Assembly: GCA_016235555.1 (NCBI GenBank)
Contig: JACRKC010000084.1
Coordinates: 1-47,162 of the forward strand
DNA from: Verrucomicrobiota bacterium
GTDB taxonomy: Bacteria > Verrucomicrobiota > Verrucomicrobiia > Opitutales > Opitutaceae
DNA length: 47,162 bases
Direction of reading: 5' to 3'
Part shown: positions 1 to 8,046 of the stretch, piece after piece
Numbering within the stretch: the stretch's first letter is position 1
Layout: each line of letters starts with the position of its first letter
The notes under the pieces: generated by a model
Seen by the model: the letters and a program-made list of their open reading frames with translations, nothing else
Database searches by the model: none
Told to the model about the DNA's origin: nothing
Made by a program: the position numbers and the translations under genes

Positions 1-94
1 CCCGCGTCCCGCGGGCCGTCCTCGGCGTCTCGCCGAGGATTTCGGAGGTGTCGGCGAGACGCCGGCACCAGCACCCGAGACGGGTGCGCTCCCC
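1..94 (-). repeat. Composite nested REP element, truncated at the window edge
   Basis: This is the reverse complement of the element at 18592-18693, with only scattered mismatches. Read on the minus strand it has an outer GGGGAGCGC end, then a stem of the type ACCCGTCTCGGGTGC, then an inner pair built on GGCGTCTCGCCG and CCTCGGCGAGACGCCGAGG. Its far end lies outside the window. It encodes nothing plausible. Confidence 0.75.
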
Positions 95-132
95 GAACCA
101 CCGAACTCTTTGTCACCCTATTTCGCGAGACT

Positions 133-245
133 CAGTAATCCCAACGTTCCGTAGCTTTCAGATTTTCCGTTGTAGGCCCGCCGCTGGGCGGGCAGCCCGG
201 GCACCGGCCGGGCCTGCAGTCCAAAAGCAAGGTGACGTTGGTATA
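133..245. repeat. Intergenic element with imperfect outer inverted repeat and inner GC-rich palindrome pair (copy 1)
   Basis: It shares both flanks with 39748-39857: the left flank holds AGCTTTCAG then TTTCCGT, and the right flank holds TCCAAAAGCAA then GTGACGTT. The flanks are roughly inverted relative to each other. Between them lies a pair of GGCCCGCC and GGCCGGGCC type palindromes. In this copy the right edge reads GGTATAAG, so it lacks the ATG that copy 2 supplies to a gene. Confidence 0.7.
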
Positions 246-481
246 AGTTGAAGTGCAGCCGTGATCGGCACGCGGGCCGGGCTTCACGCCCGACGTGTCG
301 GGGAAAAATCCCGACCGGCACAGCCCGCGACGGACTTTTTGAAACTGCTCTTGTGCCGCCACCCGGAGGTTTCGTGACCGGTGACCGCGAGCGCCAGCGA
401 GCGGGTGCTGGCGAACGGTCCACGCGCTGACACCCGCCGCCACCAGGCTGCGTCACGTCGCGTTTCTTCCGGGTCGCCGCC
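246..481. other. Intergenic stretch without a convincing gene
   Basis: This lies downstream of the minus-strand kinase gene. It contains a perfect hairpin at 297-315 (GTCGGG arms around an A-rich loop) and a REP-like piece near 388-414 containing GCGAGCGCCAGCGAGC. There is no T-run, so a Rho-independent terminator cannot be claimed. Confidence 0.5.
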
Positions 482-3400
482 CTACCGCTTGAGCACCGCC
501 GCGGAGGCGCGTTCGAGCGCCGCGGCCAGTTCGTCGGTCTTGATCGGCTTGCTGATGTAGTCGTCCATGCCCGCCGCCAGGCACGCTTCGCGATCACCCT
601 GCATGGCGTTGGCCGTGAGCGCGATGATCCAGGGCCGGCGGCCCGGAGCGCCCTCCATCGCCCGGAGGCGTCGCGCCGCCTCGACTCCATCCATCTCGGG
701 CATCTGGACATCCATCAGAATGATGTCGTAGCGCTGGCGTTTCACCGCATCGAGCACCTCGTTGCCGTCGCCCGCGACATCGGCACGGTAGCCCAACCGG
801 CCGAGCATCAACAACGCGACCTTTTGATTCACCGCGTTGTCTTCGGCCAGCAGGAGATGTTCGACCCGCGTGGCCGCCGCGGCCGCCGCCGCCACAAACG
901 GCTGCGTCGACACCGGCCGCTCGGGCGCGACCTCCGCCTTGAACAGCGACGCCAGCGCCTCGAACAGCTGCGCCGGCTTCGCCGGCTTGGTCAGCCGGGC
1001 GGCAAACCACTCCGCCCCGGGGAACCCGACCGTCTTGCCGAGCGACGACAACAGCACCAGCGGCAGACCCGCCGGATCGCGCAACCGGCGGATTTCCTGC
1101 GCGAGTTCGCAGCCGTCCATCCCCGGCATGTGCATGTCGAGCACCGCGACATCAAACAACTCGCCCGCCCGCAGCCGCCGGAGCGCTTCCGCCCCCGATT
1201 CGCACAGCACGGCCTCCATCCCCCACCCGGCCGCCACCTCGCCGAGGATCCGGCGGTTCGTCGCATTGTCGTCCACGACCAGCAACCGCCGCCCCTTGAG
1301 ATTCGCCACGCTCGCGGTCAGCCACGGCCGGGGCTTCGACGCGCAGGCCTCCGCCACAATCGTGAAGGAAAACGCCGAGCCCTTGCCCTCCTCGCTCTCG
1401 ACCCACATGCGGCCGCCCATCAACTCGGCCAGCCGCCGGCTGATCGCCAGGCCCAGGCCCGTGCCGCCAAACTTGCGGGTCGTGGACGCGTCGACCTGCG
1501 AGAAGGATTGGAACAGCCGCCGCTGTCCCTCTTCGGAAATCCCGATGCCGGTGTCCCGGATGGTGCAGCGTAGTTCCACCTTGCCGTCGGCCGGCATCCG
1601 GGCCGCCACGCTCAACACCACCTCGCCGTGGGCGGTGAATTTCACCGCGTTGCCCAGCAGATTCACGACCACCTGGCGCAGACGCGTGGGATCGCCGCGC
1701 ACATTGCCCGGCACTCCGTCCGCGACGTCGTAGAGCAGGTCGAGCCCCTTCTCCGCCGCGCGCGGCGCCAGCAGGTCCAGCGCGCCTTCGAGGCATTCGC
1801 GCACCGAGAATTCCGTCTGCTCCAGCTCCAGCCGGCCGGACTCGATCTTGGAGAAATCCAGGATGTCGTTGATGATCGTGAGCAGCGCGTCGCCGCTCGT
1901 GCGGATCGTCTCGACGTAGTCGCGCTGTTCGGCGGTGAGCTTCGAGTCGAGCAGCAGCGACGTCATGCCGATCACGCCGTTCATCGGTGTGCGGATTTCA
2001 TGGCTCATCATCGCGAGGAAGTGGCTCTTCGCGACGTTCGCCGCCTCCGCCGCCTCCTTCGCCAGCCGGAGTTCCTCGGCCTGCCGCTTCTGGTCCGTGA
2101 TGTCGACCACGGCCGAGATTTCCTGGAAACTGCCATCCGGCAGCGGCTCGCGGCGCACCGAGCGGACCGCCCACACCACGGCACCGTCCCGCCGCAGGTA
2201 GCGTTTCTCGTGCGAGAACGCCTGGATCTCGCCGGCCTCCAGCCGCGCGTAAAGCCGGCGCTGGTGCTCCAGTTCGTCCGGATGGCTGATGTTCGCAAAC
2301 ACACCCGGCTTCTCCACGTCGGCCCGCGTCAGTCCGCAGATCGTCAGGTGCGCCTGGTTGATGTGCCGCTCGATGACTCCGCCCCCGGACTCGTGCCGCC
2401 ACGAGATGCCGATCGGCATCGCCTCGAAGATGAACCGGAACTGCCGCTCCTTGCGGGCGGTCTCCTCCTCGGCCTGCTTGAGCTCGGAAACATCGACCAG
2501 CGTGGTGATCTCCAGCGGCTGGCCGCCCGCATCGGCCAGCAGGGTGGTGTTCATCACCGCCCACACCACCTTCCCGCCCGGATGCAGGTAGCGTTTCTCG
2601 AGTGAGAACTCGCCGATTTCGCCGCGGTAGAGCTGGTCGAGCAGCAGCCGTTGCTTGGCGCGATCGTCGGCGTGCGTGACGGCGAAATAGCTCTCCGTGT
2701 CGCGGGAGCGGGCGACCGGCACCCCCGTGATGCGCTCGTGCGCCGAGTTGACGATGCGCGTGGCCGCGTCGCGCCCCCGCATCCACGAAATCCCGACGGG
2801 CGCGCGCTCGAAGATGCTCCGAAACAGCGCCTCCTTCTCCGCGAGTTCGCGGGCGATGCGTTTGCGGTCCGTGATGTCGAGTTGCAGCGCCACGAAGCCG
2901 GTGACCACCCCCTGCTCGTCCCGCAGCGGCTGGATGTCGATTTCCACCCAGATCGGCCGCCGGTCTTTGCTGTAGTTCAGGAGTTCACCCTTGAACGGCC
3001 GGCCCGTATCGCAGTCGGCCTTGATCGCCGCGATCGTCGCCACGGCCGCCGGATCGGTTTCCGCGCCATGGAGGATTTCGCTCGGGCGCCGCCCCCGCAC
3101 CTCGTCAAACGTGAAGCCGAACAGGCGCGTGAAACTCTCGTTCACCCATTCGATCCGCCAGTCCGTGTCGGTCACGATCACCGAACTCGCCGTCCGGCTC
3201 GCCACCAGCGCCAGCCGGCGCGAGGAGGCGGAGATGCGATCCGCCAGCGCGAGCGCACGCGCGCGCGCCCCGACCAGCGCCCACGTCAGCAGGGAACTCA
3301 GGACCGAGACGCACAGGCCGCCGCCCAGCAGCACCCATTCGAGCCACCGGTTGCCCCGCACATCGAACTCCCGGTTCGTCCGCATCCGGAGCAGCCAGTT

Positions 3401-4303
3401 GCGGCCGTAGACCGGCACCGTCAGCGAGGCCGTGAAACTCGCGCCGCCTCGCGCGACCAGTCCGGCCCAATCCGCATCGCCCAGCGCGAGCCGGCCGTCG
3501 TGGTCGAACAGCACCGTCTCCGCCCGGGCGTCGTCCCCGTCGAACGCCTCGAATTCCACCTGCCCATCGGTCACATCCGCCACCGACCGCAACAGATGAT
3601 CCGGCCGCAGCGAGGCGTAGACCCAGCCGCGCAACGCCCGCGCCCGCTCGTCCGGCGAGCCCGCCGGGAGCCCCGCCCCGTAGACCGGCAGAAACAACAG
3701 GCAGCCGGGCGCGGTCGCGGTCCCCTCGACGACGTTGATCCGCCGCGAGATCACGGGCTGGCCGGTCCGCATCGCCACCTCCGCCGCCACGCGCCGCGTG
3801 TTGCCCGAGCCCACGTCAAGGCCGAGCACCCCCGCGTTCCGGGCGCGCGGCTCGATGTGGGTCACGATATAGAGAAACGGATTCTCGCCCCGCCGCTCGG
3901 CCGCGAAACCGGCCACGCCGTCGGCCCGCATCCGCGCCTCCAGTTCCCCGAGCCGGTCGCGCGCCACGCGCTCCACGTAGCCCAGGCCGATCACGCCCCG
4001 GTCAAAAAACCGGGCCAGTGAATTCACGAACGCCGCCCACTGGGCGTGGGAGAGGTCCGCCTCGCTCTCGACGATGGGCCGCGCGGCGTGCAGGGCCTGC
4101 TCCGCCGCGAGAAACCGCGCCTTGACCGCCACCAGCACCCGCTCCTTCAAACGCTCAAACCGGGCCGAATTCTGCGCCTGCAGTTCCAGCCGCACCAGCA
4201 GCCAGCCCGCCACCGCGATCGCCACGCCCCCCAGCAGCACCAGCAGCGGGAGAAACCGGCTGCGCCGTGGACGCGTTGGCGGGATCGGGTGGTTGCGGGC
4301 CAT
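482..4303 (-). CDS. Hybrid sensor histidine kinase (CHASE-like sensor, three PAS, HisKA, HATPase, two receiver domains)
   Basis: The 1,273-residue protein starts at the Met just before the first membrane segment (about residues 16-37); the reading frame continues upstream only into the repeat at 4369-4521. A periplasmic CHASE-like sensor (about 45-300) is followed by a second membrane segment (about 315-340) and three PAS/PAC units (about 365-740). The HisKA box has MSHEIRTP with phospho-acceptor His768. The ATPase has N (NLLGNAVKF), G1 (DTGIGI) and G2 (GGTGLGL) boxes. Two receivers follow, with Asp1056 (LDMHMPGMDG) and Asp1198 (MDVQMPEMDG). It probably autophosphorylates and relays phosphate inside itself. 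No separate regulator or Hpt gene is adjacent, so the output is unknown. It is the last gene of the minus-strand run, separated from lpxB by 339 bases holding a mobile element. Confidence 0.93.
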   Translation of the reverse strand: MARNHPIPPTRPRRSRFLPLLVLLGGVAIAVAGWLLVRLELQAQNSARFERLKERVLVAVKARFLAAEQALHAARPIVESEADLSHAQWAAFVNSLARFFDRGVIGLGYVERVARDRLGELEARMRADGVAGFAAERRGENPFLYIVTHIEPRARNAGVLGLDVGSGNTRRVAAEVAMRTGQPVISRRINVVEGTATAPGCLLFLPVYGAGLPAGSPDERARALRGWVYASLRPDHLLRSVADVTDGQVEFEAFDGDDARAETVLFDHDGRLALGDADWAGLVARGGASFTASLTVPVYGRNWLLRMRTNREFDVRGNRWLEWVLLGGGLCVSVLSSLLTWALVGARARALALADRISASSRRLALVASRTASSVIVTDTDWRIEWVNESFTRLFGFTFDEVRGRRPSEILHGAETDPAAVATIAAIKADCDTGRPFKGELLNYSKDRRPIWVEIDIQPLRDEQGVVTGFVALQLDITDRKRIARELAEKEALFRSIFERAPVGISWMRGRDAATRIVNSAHERITGVPVARSRDTESYFAVTHADDRAKQRLLLDQLYRGEIGEFSLEKRYLHPGGKVVWAVMNTTLLADAGGQPLEITTLVDVSELKQAEEETARKERQFRFIFEAMPIGISWRHESGGGVIERHINQAHLTICGLTRADVEKPGVFANISHPDELEHQRRLYARLEAGEIQAFSHEKRYLRRDGAVVWAVRSVRREPLPDGSFQEISAVVDITDQKRQAEELRLAKEAAEAANVAKSHFLAMMSHEIRTPMNGVIGMTSLLLDSKLTAEQRDYVETIRTSGDALLTIINDILDFSKIESGRLELEQTEFSVRECLEGALDLLAPRAAEKGLDLLYDVADGVPGNVRGDPTRLRQVVVNLLGNAVKFTAHGEVVLSVAARMPADGKVELRCTIRDTGIGISEEGQRRLFQSFSQVDASTTRKFGGTGLGLAISRRLAELMGGRMWVESEEGKGSAFSFTIVAEACASKPRPWLTASVANLKGRRLLVVDDNATNRRILGEVAAGWGMEAVLCESGAEALRRLRAGELFDVAVLDMHMPGMDGCELAQEIRRLRDPAGLPLVLLSSLGKTVGFPGAEWFAARLTKPAKPAQLFEALASLFKAEVAPERPVSTQPFVAAAAAAATRVEHLLLAEDNAVNQKVALLMLGRLGYRADVAGDGNEVLDAVKRQRYDIILMDVQMPEMDGVEAARRLRAMEGAPGRRPWIIALTANAMQGDREACLAAGMDDYISKPIKTDELAAALERASAAVLKR

Positions 4304-4368
4304 CGGGGCAGCACGAAAGCTGAATCCGCCGCCCTCGCCAATGCTGATTTGTCGCTCAGCGCGCATCG

Positions 4369-4521
4369 GGGCGCATCTCAGTTTCTTGCAGCGAGGCGAA
4401 AGGTGGGCCGGCCGCTCCGCGGGCGGCCATAGGCGCGCAGCATTCGAAGTGCGCTGGCCGGGCGCGGAGCGCCCGGCCCACCCCCGCGGTGCGGCACATT
4501 GCAGGAAACTGCGATGCGCTC
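4369..4521. mobile_element. MITE-like element, family III copy a, with 9-bp target-site duplication
   Basis: Terminal inverted repeats read GGGCGCATCTCAGTTTC at the left and, as reverse complement, GAGCGCATCGCAGTTTC at the right. The 9-bp direct repeat CGCGCATCG flanks it at 4360-4368 and 4522-4530. Inside (4402-4482) is an inverted pair of REP-like palindromes starting GGTGGGCCGG and ending CCGGCCCACC. It has no coding capacity. Related copies are at 32564-32715 and 39429-39543. It occupies half of the gap between lpxB and the kinase gene; the rest (4531-4642) shows nothing recognisable. Confidence 0.8.
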
Positions 4522-4642
4522 CGCGCATCGAAAAAACCTCACCGTCATATCAAATCGGAACGGAACGCGTGACCGTTTCGCTCGGTGCGGCGAAAGCCTC
4601 GCGGCTCCCGCCACGCCGCGCGGCGATTCCTTCGACGCCCGC

Positions 4643-5824
4643 TCAGAGCCACCGGGCGACCCAGTCCGCCGCCGTGCCGCCGGCCTGCCCCGGATTCGTC
4701 GACTGCGCCGGCTGCGCGAGCAGCGCGCTCAATTTCGTGGCGAGCATCGCCGTCCGCTCCCGCCTCGCTCCGTCGCCCGTGCAGGCCCGCAGTTCCGCCG
4801 CCAGCGCCGCCGCCGTCGCCGCGCCCTGGATGTATTCGGGATACATCGGCTCGCCCAGCAACAGATTGGCGATGCCGAGGTGCTCCACCTGCACGAGCAG
4901 CCTGCCGAGGAGATACGTAAGCGGATTCGCCCGATACGCCACCGCACCGGGGATGCCCGCGAGCGCGCAGTGCATCGACATCGTGCCGCTCGACGTGAGC
5001 ACGGCAGACGCGGCGACGGGCACGCCGGTGGGTTGCAGGCGGACATTGGGCGGCGGTTTCGCGGCCTGCAGCACGGCGAAAATCTCGTCGCTCGGAAACA
5101 GCACCGTCGCCCACCGCTCCGTCGCACTGCCGCGCGCGAACTCCGCAAACCCCGCCAGCAGCGCCGGAAAAATCCGCCGCACCGCCTGCACGCGGCTCCC
5201 CGGCAGCAGCAGCACCGGCCCCGCCGGATCGTAGCGCACCGGCGCGGCGTAATCCGGCGCCACGAACGGATGCCCCACAAACTCCACCGGCAGCGGCGTG
5301 TCCGCGTAGCACTTCACCTCGAACGGGAAAATCACCGCCATCGCATCGAGGTCGCGTGCCATCGCGAAACGCCGCCCCGCCTTCCACGCCCAGATCTGCG
5401 GCGAGATGTAGTAGAGCGTCTTGATCGCTCCCCCGCCCTTCACCGACAGCCCGCGCTCGCGCAACGCCGCCGCGAGCCGGAGATTGAGCCCCGGGTAATC
5501 CACGAAACACACCGCCCGCGGCCGGTGCTCGCCCAGCCAGCGCAGCGTCTCCTCGAACAGCGCGCGAAAAAACGAGTAGTTCTTCAGCACCTCCACGAGC
5601 CCGACCACCGACGACGCCGTCATGTCATGCAGCAACTGCGCGCCCGCCGCGGCGAGCTTCGGCCCGCCCAGCGCCGCGACCACGAGCCCCGGCTGCTTCG
5701 CGCGCAGCTCCCGCACCATCCGCGCCGCATGCTCGTCCCCCGAATGCTCCCCCGCCACGACGAGCAAATCCGCGCGCCCATCCGAAGGTGGCGGCAGGCG
5801 AAACCTGGAGGCTGCCACACTCAT
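4643..5824 (-). CDS. lpxB: Lipid-A-disaccharide synthase
   Basis: The 393-residue protein matches the usual length of LpxB (about 380-390). It joins UDP-2,3-diacylglucosamine and lipid X to form the tetraacyl disaccharide of lipid A at the inner face of the cytoplasmic membrane. The N-terminal VVAGEHSGDEHAA matches the family's AGExSGD motif, and the C-terminal half has SGTMSMHCALAGIPGAVAYR, the GT-B nucleotide-sugar side. I chose the start MSVAASRF over a Met ten codons upstream because GAGGCGG lies just before it and the conserved domain begins soon after. The gene sits downstream of a Gfo/Idh/MocA oxidoreductase; lpxA and lpxD are not in the window. Presence of this gene implies an LPS-type outer membrane. 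Confidence 0.93.
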   Translation of the reverse strand: MSVAASRFRLPPPSDGRADLLVVAGEHSGDEHAARMVRELRAKQPGLVVAALGGPKLAAAGAQLLHDMTASSVVGLVEVLKNYSFFRALFEETLRWLGEHRPRAVCFVDYPGLNLRLAAALRERGLSVKGGGAIKTLYYISPQIWAWKAGRRFAMARDLDAMAVIFPFEVKCYADTPLPVEFVGHPFVAPDYAAPVRYDPAGPVLLLPGSRVQAVRRIFPALLAGFAEFARGSATERWATVLFPSDEIFAVLQAAKPPPNVRLQPTGVPVAASAVLTSSGTMSMHCALAGIPGAVAYRANPLTYLLGRLLVQVEHLGIANLLLGEPMYPEYIQGAATAAALAAELRACTGDGARRERTAMLATKLSALLAQPAQSTNPGQAGGTAADWVARWL

Positions 5825-5835
5825 GATCCGCCTCG

Positions 5836-6021
5836 CACCCCAACGGGGCAACATTCGGTAGCCCAGCGCAACGCCCTGGATTCTCGCTCGAACGAAAACA
5901 AGCCCTGACGGGGCGCGATAACTCCGACGTCAGCGCGTCGCTTCAGGGCGCGGACAAAACCAAAACTCCGAAACCCGGGGCGCGACCCCGGGCGATCGAA
6001 CTCCACCCCGTTGGGGCGGCT
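5836..6021. repeat. Intergenic palindromic element between lpxB and the oxidoreductase gene
   Basis: The element is bounded by matching palindromes, CACCCCAACGGGGC at the left and CACCCCGTTGGGGC at the right. Inside are further GC palindromes: AGCCCTGACGGGGC with its partner TTCAGGGCGC, and CCCGGGGCGCGACCCCGGG. No direct repeat was found at the ends. A transcript continuing from the oxidoreductase gene to lpxB would carry this structure between the two cistrons. Confidence 0.6.
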
Positions 6022-6066
6022 GCGTGCTCCAGCTTTTGCGCCTTCTGTGCCTTTTGTGGCCATCGC

Positions 6067-7050
6067 TCACTTCGCCGCCGCGCGAATCTGCTCCGTGATC
6101 GCGATCGCCACTTCGAGGGCGCTTTTGCCCAGCGCCGCGCCGACTTTTGGCTGTTTCCGCTGCCCCACGCTCTCGACGAAGCTCGCCAGCTCCAGCGCCA
6201 GCGGCTCGCCCTTCTCGATCGGAATGTCCTTCACCGGAATCGCCGACAGATCGCCCGCCTTCACGAGGCCGATCTTAATTTTCAACCCGTAGGCCACGAT
6301 GTCGCTCTTCTTCACGAGGTGGCCTTTCTGGTTCATGAAATCGAGCGACAGGTAGGCGTCGCCCTGGAAGATGCGGATCTCACGCTGCTTCTTCGTGCTC
6401 ATGCGGCTCGCGCTCAGGTTGGCCACGCAGCCGTTGGCAAACTGGATGCGCGCATTCGCGATGTCCTCGCTCTTCGAGAGCACGGTCACGCCCACGGAAT
6501 CGATCTTCACGATCGGCGATTTCACGAGCGCGAGCACGATGCCGATGTCATGAATCATCAGATCGAGCACGACGCCGACCTCCGTGCCGCGCGGCTGGTA
6601 GGGCGCGAGTCGCTCGGCCGTGAGGTAGCGCGGTTCGTCGATCTCCTTTTCGAGGAAACTCATCACCGGGTTGAAGTGCTCGATGTGCCCGACCTGCACG
6701 AGGCAGCCCTTTGCCTGCGCCGCCGCCAGCACGCGCTCCGCCTCGTCCAACGACGCACACAGCGGTTTCTCGATCAGCAGGTGGCAGCCCTTGGCGAGCA
6801 GCGGCAGCGCGACCTGCTCGTGCTTGTCCGTCGGCACCACGACGGACACCGCATCGCAATCCGCCCCCAGCTCCTCGAGCGTGGCGAAGCGGCGGCAGTT
6901 ATGCTTCGCACAAATCTCCGCGGCGCGGGCGTCGCTCGTCTCATAGATGCCCGCGAGCTCCGCCCCCGGCAGCGCGGCGTAAATGCGCGCGTGATGCTGC
7001 CCGAGCGAACCCACGCCCGCGACGCCGCAGCGAACCTTCGTTTTAGCCAT
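6067..7050 (-). CDS. Gfo/Idh/MocA-family NAD(P)-dependent oxidoreductase, possibly acting in lipid A synthesis
   Basis: The 327-residue protein has an N-terminal Rossmann fold (GVAGVGSLGQHH, about residues 9-20) and the family's EKPL motif with its catalytic Lys (HLLIEKPLC). The C-terminal alpha/beta domain includes DLMIHDIGI, where a His is expected at the active site. I started at MAKTKV because the Rossmann strand begins five residues later; the frame upstream runs through a regulatory-looking palindrome pair. A gene of this family next to lpxB is a recurring arrangement, and GnnA (UDP-GlcNAc 3-dehydrogenase of Acidithiobacillus and Leptospira) belongs to it. GnnA is therefore a reasonable hypothesis, but the partner aminotransferase GnnB is not in the window, so I keep the family name. 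Confidence 0.85.
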   Translation of the reverse strand: MAKTKVRCGVAGVGSLGQHHARIYAALPGAELAGIYETSDARAAEICAKHNCRRFATLEELGADCDAVSVVVPTDKHEQVALPLLAKGCHLLIEKPLCASLDEAERVLAAAQAKGCLVQVGHIEHFNPVMSFLEKEIDEPRYLTAERLAPYQPRGTEVGVVLDLMIHDIGIVLALVKSPIVKIDSVGVTVLSKSEDIANARIQFANGCVANLSASRMSTKKQREIRIFQGDAYLSLDFMNQKGHLVKKSDIVAYGLKIKIGLVKAGDLSAIPVKDIPIEKGEPLALELASFVESVGQRKQPKVGAALGKSALEVAIAITEQIRAAAK

Positions 7051-7154
7051 GCGGGCGAGTGTGCTCCCCGCCCCGCCGCGCGCAACCCCGGAGCGCAGCA
7101 CTCCCCCGTTCCGACGCCACCGCACCCGGCCCGCGCCGCCCCCGCCCTCCGGCG

Positions 7155-7235
7155 GTTTGTCATCCATTAGATGACAAACTCCCGTTTTTCTCCTCTGAAA
7201 CACAAAAACCGTTTGTCATCTAATGGATGACAAAC
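7155..7235. promoter_or_regulatory. Pair of 25-bp operator-like palindromes in inverted orientation
   Basis: Both sites (7155-7179 and 7211-7235) have the arms GTTTGTCATC and GATGACAAAC around five bases. The centre is CATTA in the first and TAATG in the second, so the two are exact reverse complements. The 31-base spacer is AT-rich for this genome and contains a short A-run. The pair lies about 105-185 bases upstream of the minus-strand oxidoreductase start and 9 bases past the end of the LolD gene. Exact dyad symmetry and twinning suggest a dimeric repressor or activator with two sites; I cannot name the protein. A role as transcription terminator is less likely, because no T-run follows. 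Confidence 0.55.
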
Positions 7236-7243
7236 GCTCCGGC

Positions 7244-7900
7244 TCAATGCAGCACGCCCTCGCGCAGGAAAAGCTGGCGGTTCGTTTTTTTCGCGTGCGC
7301 GGCGTTGTGCGTCACCAGCACCAGCGCCGTGCCAGTCTCGCGGCAGACCGCCAGCAGCAGGTCGATCACCGCGTCGCCCGTGTGCTCGTCGAGATTGCCC
7401 GTCGGCTCGTCAGCCAGGATCAGCCGCGGCGAATTCATCAGCGCCCGCGCCACCGCTACGCGCTGCCGCTCTCCACCCGAAAGCTGCGACGGCAGGTGCG
7501 TCGCGCGCTCGGCTAGCCCGACGCGCCTCAGCAACTCGTCCGCCCGCGCCCGCTCCGCGGCGCCCGGCACCGCGACGATGCGTGCGGCCATCAGCACATT
7601 GGCCCGCGCATTCAATTCGGGGATCAGGTAGAAGGACTGGAACACCATCCCGAGGAACTTCGCGCGCCGCGCCGTGCCCGTGTCGGCCACCCCGCCCCAC
7701 TCCAAGGTTCCGGTGTCCGCGCTATCGAGTCCCGCGAGCAGATTGAGCAGCGTCGATTTTCCCGAGCCCGATTCGCCGCGGATGCTCACGCTCTCGCCGG
7801 CCGCCACTTCGAGATCGACGCCGCGCAGCACCGCCAGCTGCTGCGTGCCGCTGAGGTAGTTTTTCGCGAGGCGTTGTGCCTGGAGAACAACTTCAGCCAT
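7244..7900 (-). CDS. lolD: ABC transporter ATP-binding protein, LolD type
   Basis: The 218-residue protein is complete for a LolD/MacB-type ATPase. It has Walker A GESGSGKST (residues 42-50), the signature LSGGERQRVAVARAL, Walker B LILADEPTGNLDE and a switch His in LVLVTHN. It should power the permease encoded immediately upstream (8047-9276), which releases lipoproteins from the inner membrane to the carrier LolA. A 146-base gap with a long hairpin element separates the two genes. LolD cannot be separated from other MacB-like ATPases by sequence alone, but the LolC/E partner supports the name. Confidence 0.85.
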   Translation of the reverse strand: MAEVVLQAQRLAKNYLSGTQQLAVLRGVDLEVAAGESVSIRGESGSGKSTLLNLLAGLDSADTGTLEWGGVADTGTARRAKFLGMVFQSFYLIPELNARANVLMAARIVAVPGAAERARADELLRRVGLAERATHLPSQLSGGERQRVAVARALMNSPRLILADEPTGNLDEHTGDAVIDLLLAVCRETGTALVLVTHNAAHAKKTNRQLFLREGVLH

Positions 7901-7915
7901 GTGCGCCTCCCGGAA

Positions 7916-8022
7916 GGTAGGAGCCTGCTTGCAGGCGATTCAGCCCGTAGCGGAAACCGTAAGGTTTTCGCGCGAAACGCTTACGCGTTCCGCTCCGAAT
8001 CGCCTGCCAGCAGGCTCCTGCC
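7916..8022. repeat. Long nested hairpin between the LolC/E-type and LolD genes
   Basis: The outer arms are GGTAGGAGCCTGCTTGCAGG and the near-exact complement ending CAGCAGGCTCCTGCC. They continue inward through GCGATTC/GAATCGC, and then an inner pair built on GTAGCGGAA and TTCCGCTCC. Nearly the whole 107 bases can fold into one extended hairpin. Headed by GTAG, it has the form of a REP pair. In an mRNA covering both genes it would lie between permease and ATPase. Confidence 0.75.
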
Positions 8023-8046
8023 TCTTTCGCAGCGAAGATGCTTGGG

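Noticed and set aside
2651-4021. A plus-strand frame of about 456 codons opposite the kinase sensor and PAS region
   Set aside because: Arg/His/Pro-rich shadow; the minus strand shows unbroken PAS and CHASE-like homology.
7155-7235. Palindromes read as small open frames starting ATGGATGACAAAC, or as Rho-independent terminators
   Set aside because: The ATG follows from the palindrome itself, the downstream frames are shadows of neighbouring genes, and there is no T-run.
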